Notes: a model not told the origin generated them from the letters alone. Positions 28,043 through 35,825 are shown, numbered from the stretch's first letter. The stretch: 64,000 nt of DNA from Falsochrobactrum shanghaiense (GCF_003149535.1 NZ_QGDB01000002.1:558001-622000); one strand, 5' to 3'. Made by a program: numbers and translations.

Positions 28043-29388
28043 GCGGCATGGACCCAGACGAAAAAGCCGGTGCTGCGCTACCAGCCACCGGCCCTGATAA
28101 TGCCAAAGCTTACGACCCGGCATTTTCACCTAACACGAAAGAGGAGGTTACGCCAGAAGGGGATGCCTCCGGTGTCGTCAACATCGACGGTGCGGACCTG
28201 CTGAACCGTGTCCACGCCTATGCCCGTCGCTTCATATGCTACCCGTCTGAAACGGCGAGCATCGCGCATGTGCTGTGGATGGCCCACACGCATCTCATGA
28301 ATGCGTGGTTCACAACGCCGCGCCTTGCGGTCTTGTCCCCAGAGCAGGGAAGCGGAAAATCTCGGGTGCTGGAAATCACGGCGCTGCTTGTGCCTAATCC
28401 GGCTCATTCGGTGAACTCCTCGGCGGCTTACATATTGCGCAAGGTAGCCGACCAAAATAACCGGCCCACAATCCTTTATGATGAGATTGACACAATCTTC
28501 GGCCCCAACGCGAGGGGCAACGAGGATTTACGCGGCATGTTCAACGCCGGGTATAGACAGGGGGTAACGGTAGGCCGTTGCTTCACGGAAAAAGGTAAGG
28601 TTCTCACTCAAGATTTCCCAATCTATGCAGCGGTTGCTCTCAGCGGTCTCGGCAATCTACCAGATACGATCATGGGCCGGTCGGTCATTATCAGAATGAG
28701 GAAACGAGGACCGGGTGAGGAAGTAGAACATTTCCGACCTCGCCTGCACGAACCGTCTGCCGGTGTCCTGCGTGACGAACTGGCTGCATGGGCGGCAGGC
28801 GTTATTGTCTTGGCAGAAGGAAGCGAGCCTTCGCTGCCAGATGGCATTACCAATAGGGATGCAGATGTCTGGGAACCGCTGGTCGCAGTGGCAGACCTTG
28901 CCGGTGGCGATTGGCCCGCTTTAGCTCGGCAAGCAGCAACAGAGGCGGTGCAGTCAGCGAAGGCCAATAATAAGCCTTCGCTTGGTGTTCGGCTGCTGGC
29001 TGATATTCGGGCCTGCTTCGGTAGCAAGGATCGGATTTCGACCGCCGATCTGCTGGACAAGTTGCTGGCTGATGAGGAAGCCCCTTGGGGTGATCTCGGA
29101 CGCAAGAAGCTGGATGCCCGCATACTGGCTAAGATGCTGGGCGAATATGATATTCGTTCTTCGAACATGCGAATATCAGGCGGTTCGCCGGTGAAGGGCT
29201 ACACGCGTGAATCATTCCATGATGCATGGAAATGCTACCTCCCTCCTCTTGAAACAGACGCAACAAGCGCAACAGACGCCACAAGTCAGGAAAGCCTAGC
29301 TAAAACAGAGACTTCCGATGTGGCGGATGAAGCCACTTTGCCGATATGTAGCGGCAACGATGCAGATGTTGCGGAACCGAAAGGCTGA
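28039..29388 (+). CDS. DUF3631-domain P-loop ATPase of mobile element
   Basis: A 449-residue protein. An acidic, disordered start of about 45 residues is followed by an ATPase core: Walker A SPEQGSGKSR (residues about 100-109) and Walker B TILYDEIDTIFG (about 144-155), then the DUF3631 region (FNAGYRQGVTVGRCFTEKGK, LPDTIMGRSVIIRMRKRGPG). The C-terminal 50 residues are low complexity (DATSATDATSQE). DUF3631 proteins are typical of phages, satellites and integrative elements, often as helicase-like partners of primases. Here there is no separate primase, so it is probably the element's replication or DNA-remodelling ATPase. Confidence 0.85.
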   Translation: MSGMDPDEKAGAALPATGPDNAKAYDPAFSPNTKEEVTPEGDASGVVNIDGADLLNRVHAYARRFICYPSETASIAHVLWMAHTHLMNAWFTTPRLAVLSPEQGSGKSRVLEITALLVPNPAHSVNSSAAYILRKVADQNNRPTILYDEIDTIFGPNARGNEDLRGMFNAGYRQGVTVGRCFTEKGKVLTQDFPIYAAVALSGLGNLPDTIMGRSVIIRMRKRGPGEEVEHFRPRLHEPSAGVLRDELAAWAAGVIVLAEGSEPSLPDGITNRDADVWEPLVAVADLAGGDWPALARQAATEAVQSAKANNKPSLGVRLLADIRACFGSKDRISTADLLDKLLADEEAPWGDLGRKKLDARILAKMLGEYDIRSSNMRISGGSPVKGYTRESFHDAWKCYLPPLETDATSATDATSQESLAKTETSDVADEATLPICSGNDADVAEPKG

Positions 29389-29508
29389 AACCCCAAGGAT
29401 TTCAGGCGTTGTTGCGGTGTGGCGTTTGTGGCGGCAATTCCGGAAGGGGCAGGGAAAGTTCAAACCTGTTCCTTCTGATAGCCTTGAACCAAGGAAGGAA
29501 CTGCTCTG

Positions 29509-29832
29509 TTGGAAGATTTAACGAACAATCCCATGCAACCGGAAAATCTCGCCAACGCGCCGCGTTGTGGAGCGAAAACGCGATCTGGTGCTGAATGCCG
29601 GTCTCCTGCTGTCAGAGGCAAGCGGCGATGCCGGATGCACGGCGGCACCAATTCCGGCGCACCTAAAGGTAACCGAAATGCTTGGAAGCATGGCGACCGT
29701 TCCGCCGAAGCTGAGGAACAGCTAAAAGTCATCACGGAAAACAGCCGTATTTTGCGGTTGCTGGATAAAGTCCGGCAGGGTGTAAAATTGCGGTCTGACG
29801 AAATGGACGAGATTATTTTCTATCTGAGATAA
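29509..29832 (+). CDS. HGGXXG-motif protein
   Basis: A 107-residue protein with the core RCGAKTRSGAECRSPAVRGK followed by RRCRMHGGTNSGAPKGNRNA and WKHG. The three Cys and one His before the HGGXXG motif suggest a small metal-binding fold. The family occurs in proteobacterial phages and islands; some members lie beside terminases, but the role is unproven. The frame starts at TTG 29509 behind GGAAGG; the first ATG is at 29533. The C-terminal part (ITENSRILRLLDKVRQGVKL) is helical. Confidence 0.78.
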   Translation: MEDLTNNPMQPENLANAPRCGAKTRSGAECRSPAVRGKRRCRMHGGTNSGAPKGNRNAWKHGDRSAEAEEQLKVITENSRILRLLDKVRQGVKLRSDEMDEIIFYLR

Positions 29833-29871
29833 ATAACCCAAACCGGATTTCTCCGATAAGGGTTTTCGATA

Positions 29872-30216
29872 TTATTCAGATGCCGAAGGATTGAGCAGAG
29901 CTTTTAGCTCCGTATAATTTTCCGCAAAGAGCTTTGCGAAAATCGGGTCTTCCGCCATCTTGCGCTGATATGCGCTTTCCCGGCTGCTGATCTTCTCGGC
30001 ATACGAAGAAAGCAGTTCTCTCTCGTAATTCGCATTGTCCAGCTTGGACCGCATTGCATGGCGCTGGTCCATGTCGTTCATCATGCGCTCGAACATATCG
30101 GCACCGGTGGAAATGCCGTTGATGACCTTGGTCGCTGCGATGGCGGTGTTGCTGACGGTATCGAACACGTTGATGGTGGCGTTCGATGCGGACGAAAGGA
30201 CAGAGGTAGAGGACAT
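29872..30216 (-). CDS. hypothetical helical protein of the mini-element
   Basis: A 114-residue protein starting MSSTSVLSSASNATINVFDT, with a Ser/Thr/Ala-rich N-terminal third and a charged helical C-terminal half (SKLDNANYERELLSSYAEKI). A GGAG site stands eight bases before the ATG. There is no signal peptide. I do not recognise the family. It is convergent with the HGGXXG gene and next to the large stem-loop at 30432-30531. Confidence 0.6.
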   Translation of the reverse strand: MSSTSVLSSASNATINVFDTVSNTAIAATKVINGISTGADMFERMMNDMDQRHAMRSKLDNANYERELLSSYAEKISSRESAYQRKMAEDPIFAKLFAENYTELKALLNPSASE

Positions 30217-30431
30217 GGGTGCTTGCTCCTATGGTTAGAACCATGGGGGGCGTCAGCCCATGTGTTGGTGTAAGAGACCGGGGGGGTCTCCGAAGTGTAG
30301 GGCCAGAGGCCCAGACACGGGCCACGTCAACAGGTATGAGCATTTTCAGTATGCGAAAAATATAGCGTAGAAAATCTACTATAGGATTTAATGTAATGTT
30401 TTTAATTAAATAACCTACCCTCTTCCCTTTT

Positions 30432-30531
30432 CTGGTTCCCGCCCCGTTCGGAACGAAGGCTCCCCATCGGTCCGAGCGCAGCGAGGAGCCGGGGCGGTAA
30501 AGCCGGGAGTGGAGAACGGGGCGGGAACCAG
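30432..30531. repeat. large GC-rich stem-loop in AT-rich intergenic DNA
   Basis: An 18-bp perfect inverted repeat, CTGGTTCCCGCCCCGTTC at 30432-30449 with its complement at 30514-30531, encloses 64 bases that form a further hairpin (GGCTCC/GGAGCC) with a CCGAGCGCAGCGAGG loop. It lies in a 632-base gene-free stretch (30217-30848), and the 250 bases to its right are strongly AT-rich. No T-run marks it as a simple terminator. It could be an origin or nicking structure, a structured RNA, or a packaging site. Confidence 0.7.
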
Positions 30532-30848
30532 TGAAAAATATAAAAATAATTTAATATAAAATGTATTTATTTTTTATCTGATTGTCGGTTGATAATTTGA
30601 AGTATCCGCGTTTGCGTAAAATAATAATACCGCTTTTTTCGACGCTGGCACGATGATTAGCACCCGATTTGGCGGCTGGTCGGGGTTGCAAGCCTAATTG
30701 GGCGCGGGTGATAGGCGTCACTTTCCAAATTAAATCAATAATATATTTTAAATATTAAATATTATTATTTTATATTCTGAATTTTTTCCTTGGTTCCTGT
30801 GCGTCACTTGAGGGAGAGCGGGCAATCAGTACCGCCCCAATTTGCTCA

Positions 30849-31091
30849 TCAACCTTTTAATTTCTGAATGCGGTGCACCGCAGATGCCGCATCGAATCCC
30901 AATATCTCTGACAGTTCTAGGAACTCCACTACGTCAACACGACGTTGGCCGCTCTCCATGCGAGCAACAAACGATTGGTACTCCCCCAGCTGCGCAGCCA
31001 ATTCGCTTTGCGTTAGATCGGCGGCCTCTCGCTTCTCGATCAATAACGCTATTAGCTCCTTGTGCCGCTCTGTTCCGAGTGTTTTTACCAC
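30849..31091 (-). CDS. XRE/Cro-CI family HTH repressor
   Basis: A regulator of about 80 residues with one XRE HTH (LTQSELAAQLGEYQSFVARM, then ESGQRRVDVVEFLELSEIL). It lacks a peptidase or dimerisation domain and so resembles small Cro-type repressors of mobile elements. The frame opens at a GTG at 31103, inside an inverted repeat; the GTG at 31091 is preceded by GGTGGGG at good spacing and is preferred. It is divergent from the membrane-protein gene at 31255 and probably regulates that intergenic region. Confidence 0.82.
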   Translation of the reverse strand: MVKTLGTERHKELIALLIEKREAADLTQSELAAQLGEYQSFVARMESGQRRVDVVEFLELSEILGFDAASAVHRIQKLKG

Positions 31092-31100
31092 GGGTTGCCC

Positions 31101-31169
31101 CACCTGATTCCAGATGGGGTTTTCATTTATATCTGATTTTCAGTTATCTTAAATTCAGATAATCAGGTG
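31101..31169. promoter_or_regulatory. operator region of the XRE repressor
   Basis: Two nested inverted repeats lie between the divergent genes: CACCTGATT (31101-31109) with AATCAGGTG (31161-31169), and TATCTGA (31130-31136) with TCAGATA (31155-31161). Such paired half-sites are the usual layout for an autoregulated Cro/CI-type repressor. Confidence 0.55.
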
Positions 31170-31254
31170 TTAAGCGTCGGGGCTATAGAATGCGAATGCT
31201 GGAACTGGCATGGGTTATTTGGCCGCTCTCATTGCCCATTCACATTAGCTCACC

Positions 31255-31866
31255 ATGAAATCGTGCGTTGAAAAAGACCGCTTATCGGGGGGATTGAAAC
31301 AAAATATGGTATGGATAATTTCGCTTGTAATAGCCCTTGTGCTGACACTTCCAACATTTGGGCTGTCCTTGCTGGTCTGGATTGCCTGCTTTTTTCTCTT
31401 GTCTAAAGCGAAGCAGAGCGCAAACGAAGCGCGCCAGAAGAATAGAGAGATATTAAACGGGTACATCAGAGACCCCGGCTTGTTCATGAGAGATTTACAT
31501 TTTCCGCGTTGGAAACCGATGAGCAAAGAAAATGCCAATAGATGCGGCTCTCTAATTCTGAATTACATCGCTCACAATCCATCAGAGATGCAGATTTTCA
31601 TTGATGGTATTCATCAAGCAACTACATCAGGCATGCTATTAAGTATCAGTCGCAATGATGGTCACAAAGCGACTGCCATTGAAATGGCGGACGGGTCTCT
31701 TGATAAGAAAATCCATCTTGTTTGCTTCCGGGCGGTAGAGGCGCTGGTTCACAACAACAATTTTGATTATTTTAATGAAATTAATACAAAAATCATGAAG
31801 AAATACATAAATGAAATTGAGGCGACAGGAAAATTCGAAATAGAAAAAGAATTTTCCATATTTTAG
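31255..31866 (+). CDS. hypothetical membrane-anchored protein of the mini-element
   Basis: A 203-residue protein. Residues about 17-50 are strongly hydrophobic (MVWIISLVIALVLTLPTFGL, then SLLVWIACFFLLS), forming one or two helices, followed by a soluble, mostly helical domain with no motif I can name. Codon use is more AT-rich than the flanking chromosome. It lies between the element's repressor and integrase, a place where satellites and prophages often carry accessory genes such as exclusion or defence factors, but nothing in the sequence proves that role. Confidence 0.68.
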   Translation: MKSCVEKDRLSGGLKQNMVWIISLVIALVLTLPTFGLSLLVWIACFFLLSKAKQSANEARQKNREILNGYIRDPGLFMRDLHFPRWKPMSKENANRCGSLILNYIAHNPSEMQIFIDGIHQATTSGMLLSISRNDGHKATAIEMADGSLDKKIHLVCFRAVEALVHNNNFDYFNEINTKIMKKYINEIEATGKFEIEKEFSIF

Positions 31867-31895
31867 GCGTCGCTTATGGCTGCACGGTTATCCAT

Positions 31896-33098
31896 TTAAA
31901 CCACCTGCGCCCGCCTGATCGGCACGATCTTGGTCAGCGTCATGTCGCTGGCGCAATAAGCGCCCCATGCCTGCATCAGCTTTCGGCGCTTGTCGAGCAA
32001 GCCGCCTCGCTGATAGGCGCGTTCAATTTCGTTGGGGTTCTGGTGCGCCAATGCCGCTTCCGCCACCTCTCCGGGGAAATTCGTGGTCTCTGCTACCCAT
32101 GTGCGGAATGAGGAGCGGAAGCCATGCACCGTTACTGGTTCTTTCATGCGGCGAAGGACGGCCAACAAGGTCATGTCGGACATGACGCCACCGTTCGAAC
32201 CGGGGAAGACAAGATCGGTTGTCGTCAGCCGGACAGCCGCAGCACTTCGCAGCACGGCCAGAGCTTCCGCAGATAGCGGCACGATATGCTCACGCTTCAT
32301 CTTCATGTGCTTGGCTGGCACCGTCCAGAGGCCGCTTTCAAGGTCGAACTCATTCCATGTCGCAAGCCGTACTTCCTGCGAGCGGGCGGCGGTCAGGATG
32401 GCGAATTCCAATGCCAGCCTTCCCCATACCCCGCCGCTTGCCCGGAGCCGGGTCAGGAAGGCCGAAACCTCGGCATAGGGCATGGCGGGGTGGTGCTTGC
32501 CACCTGATTGTTTGGGCAGGCCCTTGCCTGCCGCCAGAGAGCGAGTGGGGGCTTCGGTGGTCTGCCAGCCGCGAGCATGAGCATAGTCCAATACGGTGCA
32601 TATTCTCTGACGCACACGCCGCCCGGTTTCGGGCTTGGCCGTCCACACCTCGGAAATCGCCGTGATAATGTCACCAGCCGCAATGCTGCCAACCGGCTTG
32701 GAACCAAGAGAGGGGAATGCGTAGGTTTCGAGTGTACTGATCCATTGATCGCCATGCTTGGCGTTGGCCCATTGGTCCTTGTGCGTCTCGATGTAGGACA
32801 AAGCGGCTTCCCGGAAGGTGACGGCTTCCGCCTTGACCTTCCGCTTCTCGGCAACAAGGTCGCGTCCCTCTTCGCGGGTTGCCTTGCGGGCCTCTGCGGC
32901 CTTTGCCCGCGCCGCTGCCAGCGTGACGAGCTTGGCGCTGCCCAATCCTATATCCCGGCGCTTGCCCTCGTGCTGGACACGCAAGAGCCAGCTTGCGCCG
33001 CCGCCCTTGCTCACTTTCAGGAAAAGGCCGTCGCCGTCACCATAGGTTCCCGGCTTCGTCAGCGCCGCCTTAACTTCGTTCGCTGTCAGTTTTCCCAT
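31896..33098 (-). CDS. int: P4-type tyrosine recombinase (integrase)
   Basis: A 400-residue integrase. The N-terminal DUF4102 arm-binding domain (LTANEVKAALTKPGTYGDGD, GLFLKVSKGGGASWLLRVQH) is followed by the core-binding and catalytic domains. Catalytic residues are seen in order: Arg in TAARSQEVRLATW, the HxxR box in VTVHGFRSSFRTW, His in ALAHQNPNEIE and Tyr in RAYQRGG. The frame continues upstream through the tRNA-Ser gene, but the ATG at 33098 (MGKLTANEV) is the family start. Position beside the tRNA 3' end is the standard P4-integrase attachment layout. Confidence 0.95.
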   Translation of the reverse strand: MGKLTANEVKAALTKPGTYGDGDGLFLKVSKGGGASWLLRVQHEGKRRDIGLGSAKLVTLAAARAKAAEARKATREEGRDLVAEKRKVKAEAVTFREAALSYIETHKDQWANAKHGDQWISTLETYAFPSLGSKPVGSIAAGDIITAISEVWTAKPETGRRVRQRICTVLDYAHARGWQTTEAPTRSLAAGKGLPKQSGGKHHPAMPYAEVSAFLTRLRASGGVWGRLALEFAILTAARSQEVRLATWNEFDLESGLWTVPAKHMKMKREHIVPLSAEALAVLRSAAAVRLTTTDLVFPGSNGGVMSDMTLLAVLRRMKEPVTVHGFRSSFRTWVAETTNFPGEVAEAALAHQNPNEIERAYQRGGLLDKRRKLMQAWGAYCASDMTLTKIVPIRRAQVV

Positions 33099-33104
33099 GC
33101 CCGC

Positions 33105-33170
33105 TTCCCCACACTTTGGGGCTGCCCTTCCCCACACTTGGGAATGTCCCCACACCGTTCCCCACATAAT
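33105..33170 (+). repeat. tandem TTCCCCACACTT repeats upstream of the integrase
   Basis: Four copies occur in one orientation: TTCCCCACACTT at 33105 and 33128, then GTCCCCACACCG at 33146 and TTCCCCACATAA at 33158. They lie between the integrase start and the tRNA. The same sequence occurs once near the other end (27442), so these are probable integrase arm-binding sites that also overlap the int promoter. Confidence 0.6.
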
Positions 33171-33281
33171 ATCGTGGTTGCAGGCGGTTGGCAACGAACA
33201 GCGGCGGGCTGACGCGGTTAAATTTTCCGTATGAATTCGCGTACTTAGGCGGTCATCGGCAAATAGGGATGAATGAGAAAA

Positions 33282-33371
33282 TGGCGGAGGGGGTGGGATT
33301 CGAACCCACGGTACAGTCTCCTGCACGCCGGTTTTCAAGACCGGTGCCTTAAACCGCTCGGCCACCCCTCC
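33282..33371 (-). tRNA. tRNA-Ser(TGA)
   Basis: A class II tRNA with a long variable arm. Acceptor arms are GGAGGGG and CCCCTCC, the anticodon loop is CTTGAAA with TGA, the T-loop is GTTCGAATC, and CCA is encoded (33284-33282). The 3' end is the proposed integration site of the 27.4-33.3 kb element; the gene is intact. Confidence 0.97.
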
Positions 33372-33444
33372 AAGTAATTGATTCGATTATCATTCTCTAT
33401 TGTAAGAAATTTCAAATCGACGAAAGCTGCCAATTTGCAACCAA

Positions 33445-33690
33445 TCACTTTTCGGTCGCTTTCTTAACAGCTTTTATGGCGGCGTCAACTTGCTCTACCG
33501 CATTTCCGGGCATTCCTGGCATCATATCTAAATAAAGATCGAATGCGATCCCGATTGCAGAATGCTCCAAAGGTTGACTGGCGATCCTTAATTGGACGCC
33601 AGTTGCGAATAATTGTGTTGTATAAGAACCTGGAGAGCATAAATCCTTCGCGTAAGAAGGTGTGAACTTCTTGATGAAGCGCATCCACAA
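33445..33690 (-). CDS. hypothetical protein beside IS insertion, possibly 5'-truncated
   Basis: An 81-residue frame, MWMRFIKKFTPSYAKDLCSP onward, ending AAIKAVKKATEK. There is no recognised family and no strong ribosome site. The frame stays open upstream to the IS boundary 26 bases away. If the IS and one TTA copy are removed, it continues only to an in-frame TAG in the DNA beyond the IS, without a new ATG. So the gene may be nearly whole, with its promoter displaced by the IS. Confidence 0.4.
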   Translation of the reverse strand: MWMRFIKKFTPSYAKDLCSPGSYTTQLFATGVQLRIASQPLEHSAIGIAFDLYLDMMPGMPGNAVEQVDAAIKAVKKATEK

Positions 33691-33715
33691 CCAGCCAAAA
33701 CGACGAAATCTCTTA

Positions 33716-34647
33716 GAGCCTGTTCCAAAAAGGGTTGAGCGATTACAGTAGGTTATGATTCAATCGGATTGCTTACATTCGATGGAGATCACAATGGCCT
33801 GGACAGTAACCGCTCGCCGCCACTATGTACGACGCAATTCGCGCTATGCAACTGATTTAACGGATGCGGAATGGTCAGTGATCGAACCGCTGATGCCTTT
33901 GCCCAGATACCTTGGTCGCCCTCGCAAAACGGATCTGCGTGAGGTGGTAAACGCGCTTCTTTATATCGCATCTTCTGGCGGTGCGTGGCGGCTTCTGCCA
34001 ACCGATTTCCCACCATTCTCGACGGTACAGAAATACTTCTACCGCTGGCGCGATGAAGGCTTGCTGCGTACCATCAACAACACGCTTGTGATGCTGGCGC
34101 GTGAGCAGGCTGACAGGCAGCCCAGTCCAACGGCTGGCGTCATCGACAGCCAGTCAGTTAGAACCACGGAAAGTGGCGGAATACGGGGCTTTGACGCGGG
34201 AAAGAAGATTAACGGACGTAAGCGTCACATTGTCGTTGATACCCTTGGCTTGATGGTTGGTCTGGTGATCCATTCTGCGGGTATTCAGGATCGCGATGGC
34301 GCACCGGACGTCTTGAAAACCATACTCAAACGATGGCCGTGGCTGCGACATATCTTTGCTGACGGCGGATATGCAGGCCCCAAGCTCAGAGGCAGGCTGG
34401 AAAAGGTCGGAAAGTTTACACTGGAAATTGTCAAGCGCTCCGATCAGGCCAACGGTTTCGAAGCCCTGCCACGCCGATGGGTGGTCGAGCGAACATTTGC
34501 ATGGCTGGGAAGGTGTCGCAGACTGGCCAAAGACTTCGAGAAAACTATCGCTTCTTCCGAAGCGTGGATATACATCGCAAATATCCGCTTCCTCACACGG
34601 CGTATCGCAAGAGCCTGATATCATTACATTCATTATGATTCAGGCTC
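33716..34647 (+). mobile_element. IS5-family insertion sequence, about 932 bp
   Basis: The element is flanked by TTA on both sides (33713-33715 and 34648-34650), a three-base target duplication. The outer ends are GAGCCTG and its complement CAGGCTC. The right end also carries an internal GAGCCTGA (34610 region), so the last 40 bases can fold as a hairpin. It encodes one uninterrupted transposase and looks complete and possibly active. Confidence 0.82.
33794..34618 (+). CDS. IS5-family DDE transposase
   Basis: A 274-residue transposase. The N-terminal DUF4096-type domain (LTDAEWSVIEPLMPLPRYLG) is followed by the DDE domain with Asp in AGVIDSQSVRTTESGG, Asp in HIFADGGYAGPKL and Glu in RWVVERTFAWLGR. 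A GGAG site precedes the ATG at 33794; the frame opens at 33755. It is a single frame rather than the split orfA/orfB seen in many IS427-group elements. Confidence 0.92.
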   Translation: MAWTVTARRHYVRRNSRYATDLTDAEWSVIEPLMPLPRYLGRPRKTDLREVVNALLYIASSGGAWRLLPTDFPPFSTVQKYFYRWRDEGLLRTINNTLVMLAREQADRQPSPTAGVIDSQSVRTTESGGIRGFDAGKKINGRKRHIVVDTLGLMVGLVIHSAGIQDRDGAPDVLKTILKRWPWLRHIFADGGYAGPKLRGRLEKVGKFTLEIVKRSDQANGFEALPRRWVVERTFAWLGRCRRLAKDFEKTIASSEAWIYIANIRFLTRRIARA

Positions 34648-34741
34648 TTAAAGCGCGAACAGACAAAAAAGTGAGCACCTGAACCCGAAATATTGTGCTA
34701 GTGCACGTCCCGATAGATAGCAGTATGGAAATATTTAAAAG

Positions 34742-34870
34742 ATGGAATGGATTCCTGTAGGCCTAATGGCGTTCAAGATTGTCGTGTTAGGCGTTTGCAT
34801 GTTCTTCGCCATAAAGTGGCATTACGATAAAGATAAGGAGGAGAAGGAAAGAAGACTGGAAGGAGAATAA
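34742..34870 (+). CDS. small membrane protein, 42 residues
   Basis: The frame reads MEWIPVGLMAFKIVVLGVCM, then FFAIKWHYDKDKEEKERRLE, then GE: a single hydrophobic helix with a highly charged cytoplasmic tail. The ribosome site is weak, and I do not recognise the family. Membrane helix plus charged tail favours a real small protein over chance. Confidence 0.5.
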   Translation: MEWIPVGLMAFKIVVLGVCMFFAIKWHYDKDKEEKERRLEGE

Positions 34871-35020
34871 CGAAAGGCCGTCCGCAGGAATCCGTTTGCT
34901 CGCATTCCAAATCTCAGCTCCCATCGGGGATGCCAAAGGACGATCCCTTCCCGATAAAGAAGGGGCTCTCCGAGTCGTATGGCGCTATGGCATAGCGATA
35001 GAACGCAGCAGGCGAGCGGT

Positions 35021-35311
35021 TTAACTTGAAGCTCCGATCATTGCGTCCTGGGTAAGGCGGCGGCGCACATCCTCTTTCTGGCTCTGCACCATTCCCGGAA
35101 TCAGGAAGGCGTCAATCAAAACCCAGATGAAACCGATAAGAATGAAATAGGACAATATCTGAAGTACTGCCGTACCGGGACGGCCCAAATAAAACCGGTG
35201 CGCGGAGAAAAACCAGAGAAAGAACCAAAGCAAATATGCGGCACCAACCGATTTGGCTTCGTTGGTGACACGCTGCTCGATGAGCATTTGTTGTTGTGTT
35301 GAAAGTACCAT
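35021..35311 (-). CDS. TM2-domain membrane protein
   Basis: A 96-residue protein with a cytoplasmic N-terminal helix (STQQQMLIEQRVTNEAKSVG) and the TM2 domain, two helices joined by a short loop (LLWFFLWFFSAHRFYLGRPG, then TAVLQILSYFILIGFIWVLI) with the conserved HRFYLG and D motifs. The start at 35311 has a GGGGGA site six bases upstream; the longer frame to 35350 does not. Function of bacterial TM2 proteins is unknown. Confidence 0.88.
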   Translation of the reverse strand: MVLSTQQQMLIEQRVTNEAKSVGAAYLLWFFLWFFSAHRFYLGRPGTAVLQILSYFILIGFIWVLIDAFLIPGMVQSQKEDVRRRLTQDAMIGASS

Positions 35312-35432
35312 CAGAAATCCCCCTATCAGCGAAATATCTGGTAGAGGCACGCGAGAAGGTCAAGTTATCAGGAAACTTGATATAAAGGCGGTGATTTCGC
35401 TCTCTGATGTGGCAATTCCGAAATTCCGGCAC

Positions 35433-35825
35433 TCAATCCTCGCTTCTCCCCGACGATTCCCGATCTCGTTCATACTGCCGCTTTATCGGAAAATCCGGCA
35501 GCCAGTTTTCCCGGCGTATGGTCCAAAGCTCATAGGTCGGCATAAACTGGTCAGGTGCGTCCAGCGACCCCAGGTTTACTTCGATCTCGTCATTACTCCT
35601 GCCGAACACAGGCGATCCGCAAAGCGGACAAAAATGGCGTCCGCGATATTCGCTTGTCTCGCCCTCAATGCTAACCGCAGCCTCTGGAAAAATTGCCGAA
35701 GCATGAAAAAGCGCGCCGTGATGTTTGCGGCAATCCATGCAGTGACAGATGCCCACCCGATAGGGTGCGCCGGTCAGGCCAAATCGGACTTTACCACATA
35801 GGCATCCGCCCGTGATCGAGTTCAT
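35433..35825 (-). CDS. GFA-family (glutathione-dependent formaldehyde-activating-like) zinc protein
   Basis: A 130-residue cytosolic protein with the GFA/DUF636 cysteine pattern: GGCLCGKVRF, CHCMDCRKHHG and FCPLCGSPVF, which bind zinc. Family members range from S-hydroxymethylglutathione-related enzymes to unknowns. The frame opens far upstream (36245), but an AGGA site and the family boundary fix the start at 35825 (MNSITGGCLC). The upstream extension overlaps the divergent ybaK gene and is an artefact. Confidence 0.88.
   Translation of the reverse strand: MNSITGGCLCGKVRFGLTGAPYRVGICHCMDCRKHHGALFHASAIFPEAAVSIEGETSEYRGRHFCPLCGSPVFGRSNDEIEVNLGSLDAPDQFMPTYELWTIRRENWLPDFPIKRQYERDRESSGRSED

Larger units (their letters stand above)
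27355..33298. mobile_element. about 5.9-kb integrative mini-element (phage-satellite-like) in tRNA-Ser
   Basis: The right end is the 3' end of tRNA-Ser (33281-33298), with a P4-type integrase just inside. The proposed left end, 27355-27369, is a 15-base degenerate match to the same tRNA end (ATGGCG, AGG, GTGGGA in order, lacking three bases). Copies of TTCCCCACACTT lie just inside both ends. Gene content is excisionase-like HTH, DUF3631 ATPase, HGGXXG protein, unknown coiled protein, XRE repressor, membrane protein and integrase. There are no capsid, terminase, tail or conjugation genes. The island identity is strong; the exact left end is inference. Confidence 0.75.

Noticed and set aside
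33099-33365. N-terminal extension of the integrase reading frame (MAERFKAPVLKTGVQ...)
   Set aside because: It is the tRNA-Ser gene read in frame; the DUF4102 domain starts at 33098.
27028-33445. CRISPR array or toxin-antitoxin pair in the mini-element
   Set aside because: No regular spacer-repeat pattern; the XRE protein has no adjacent toxin-like partner, and its divergent operators suit a repressor.
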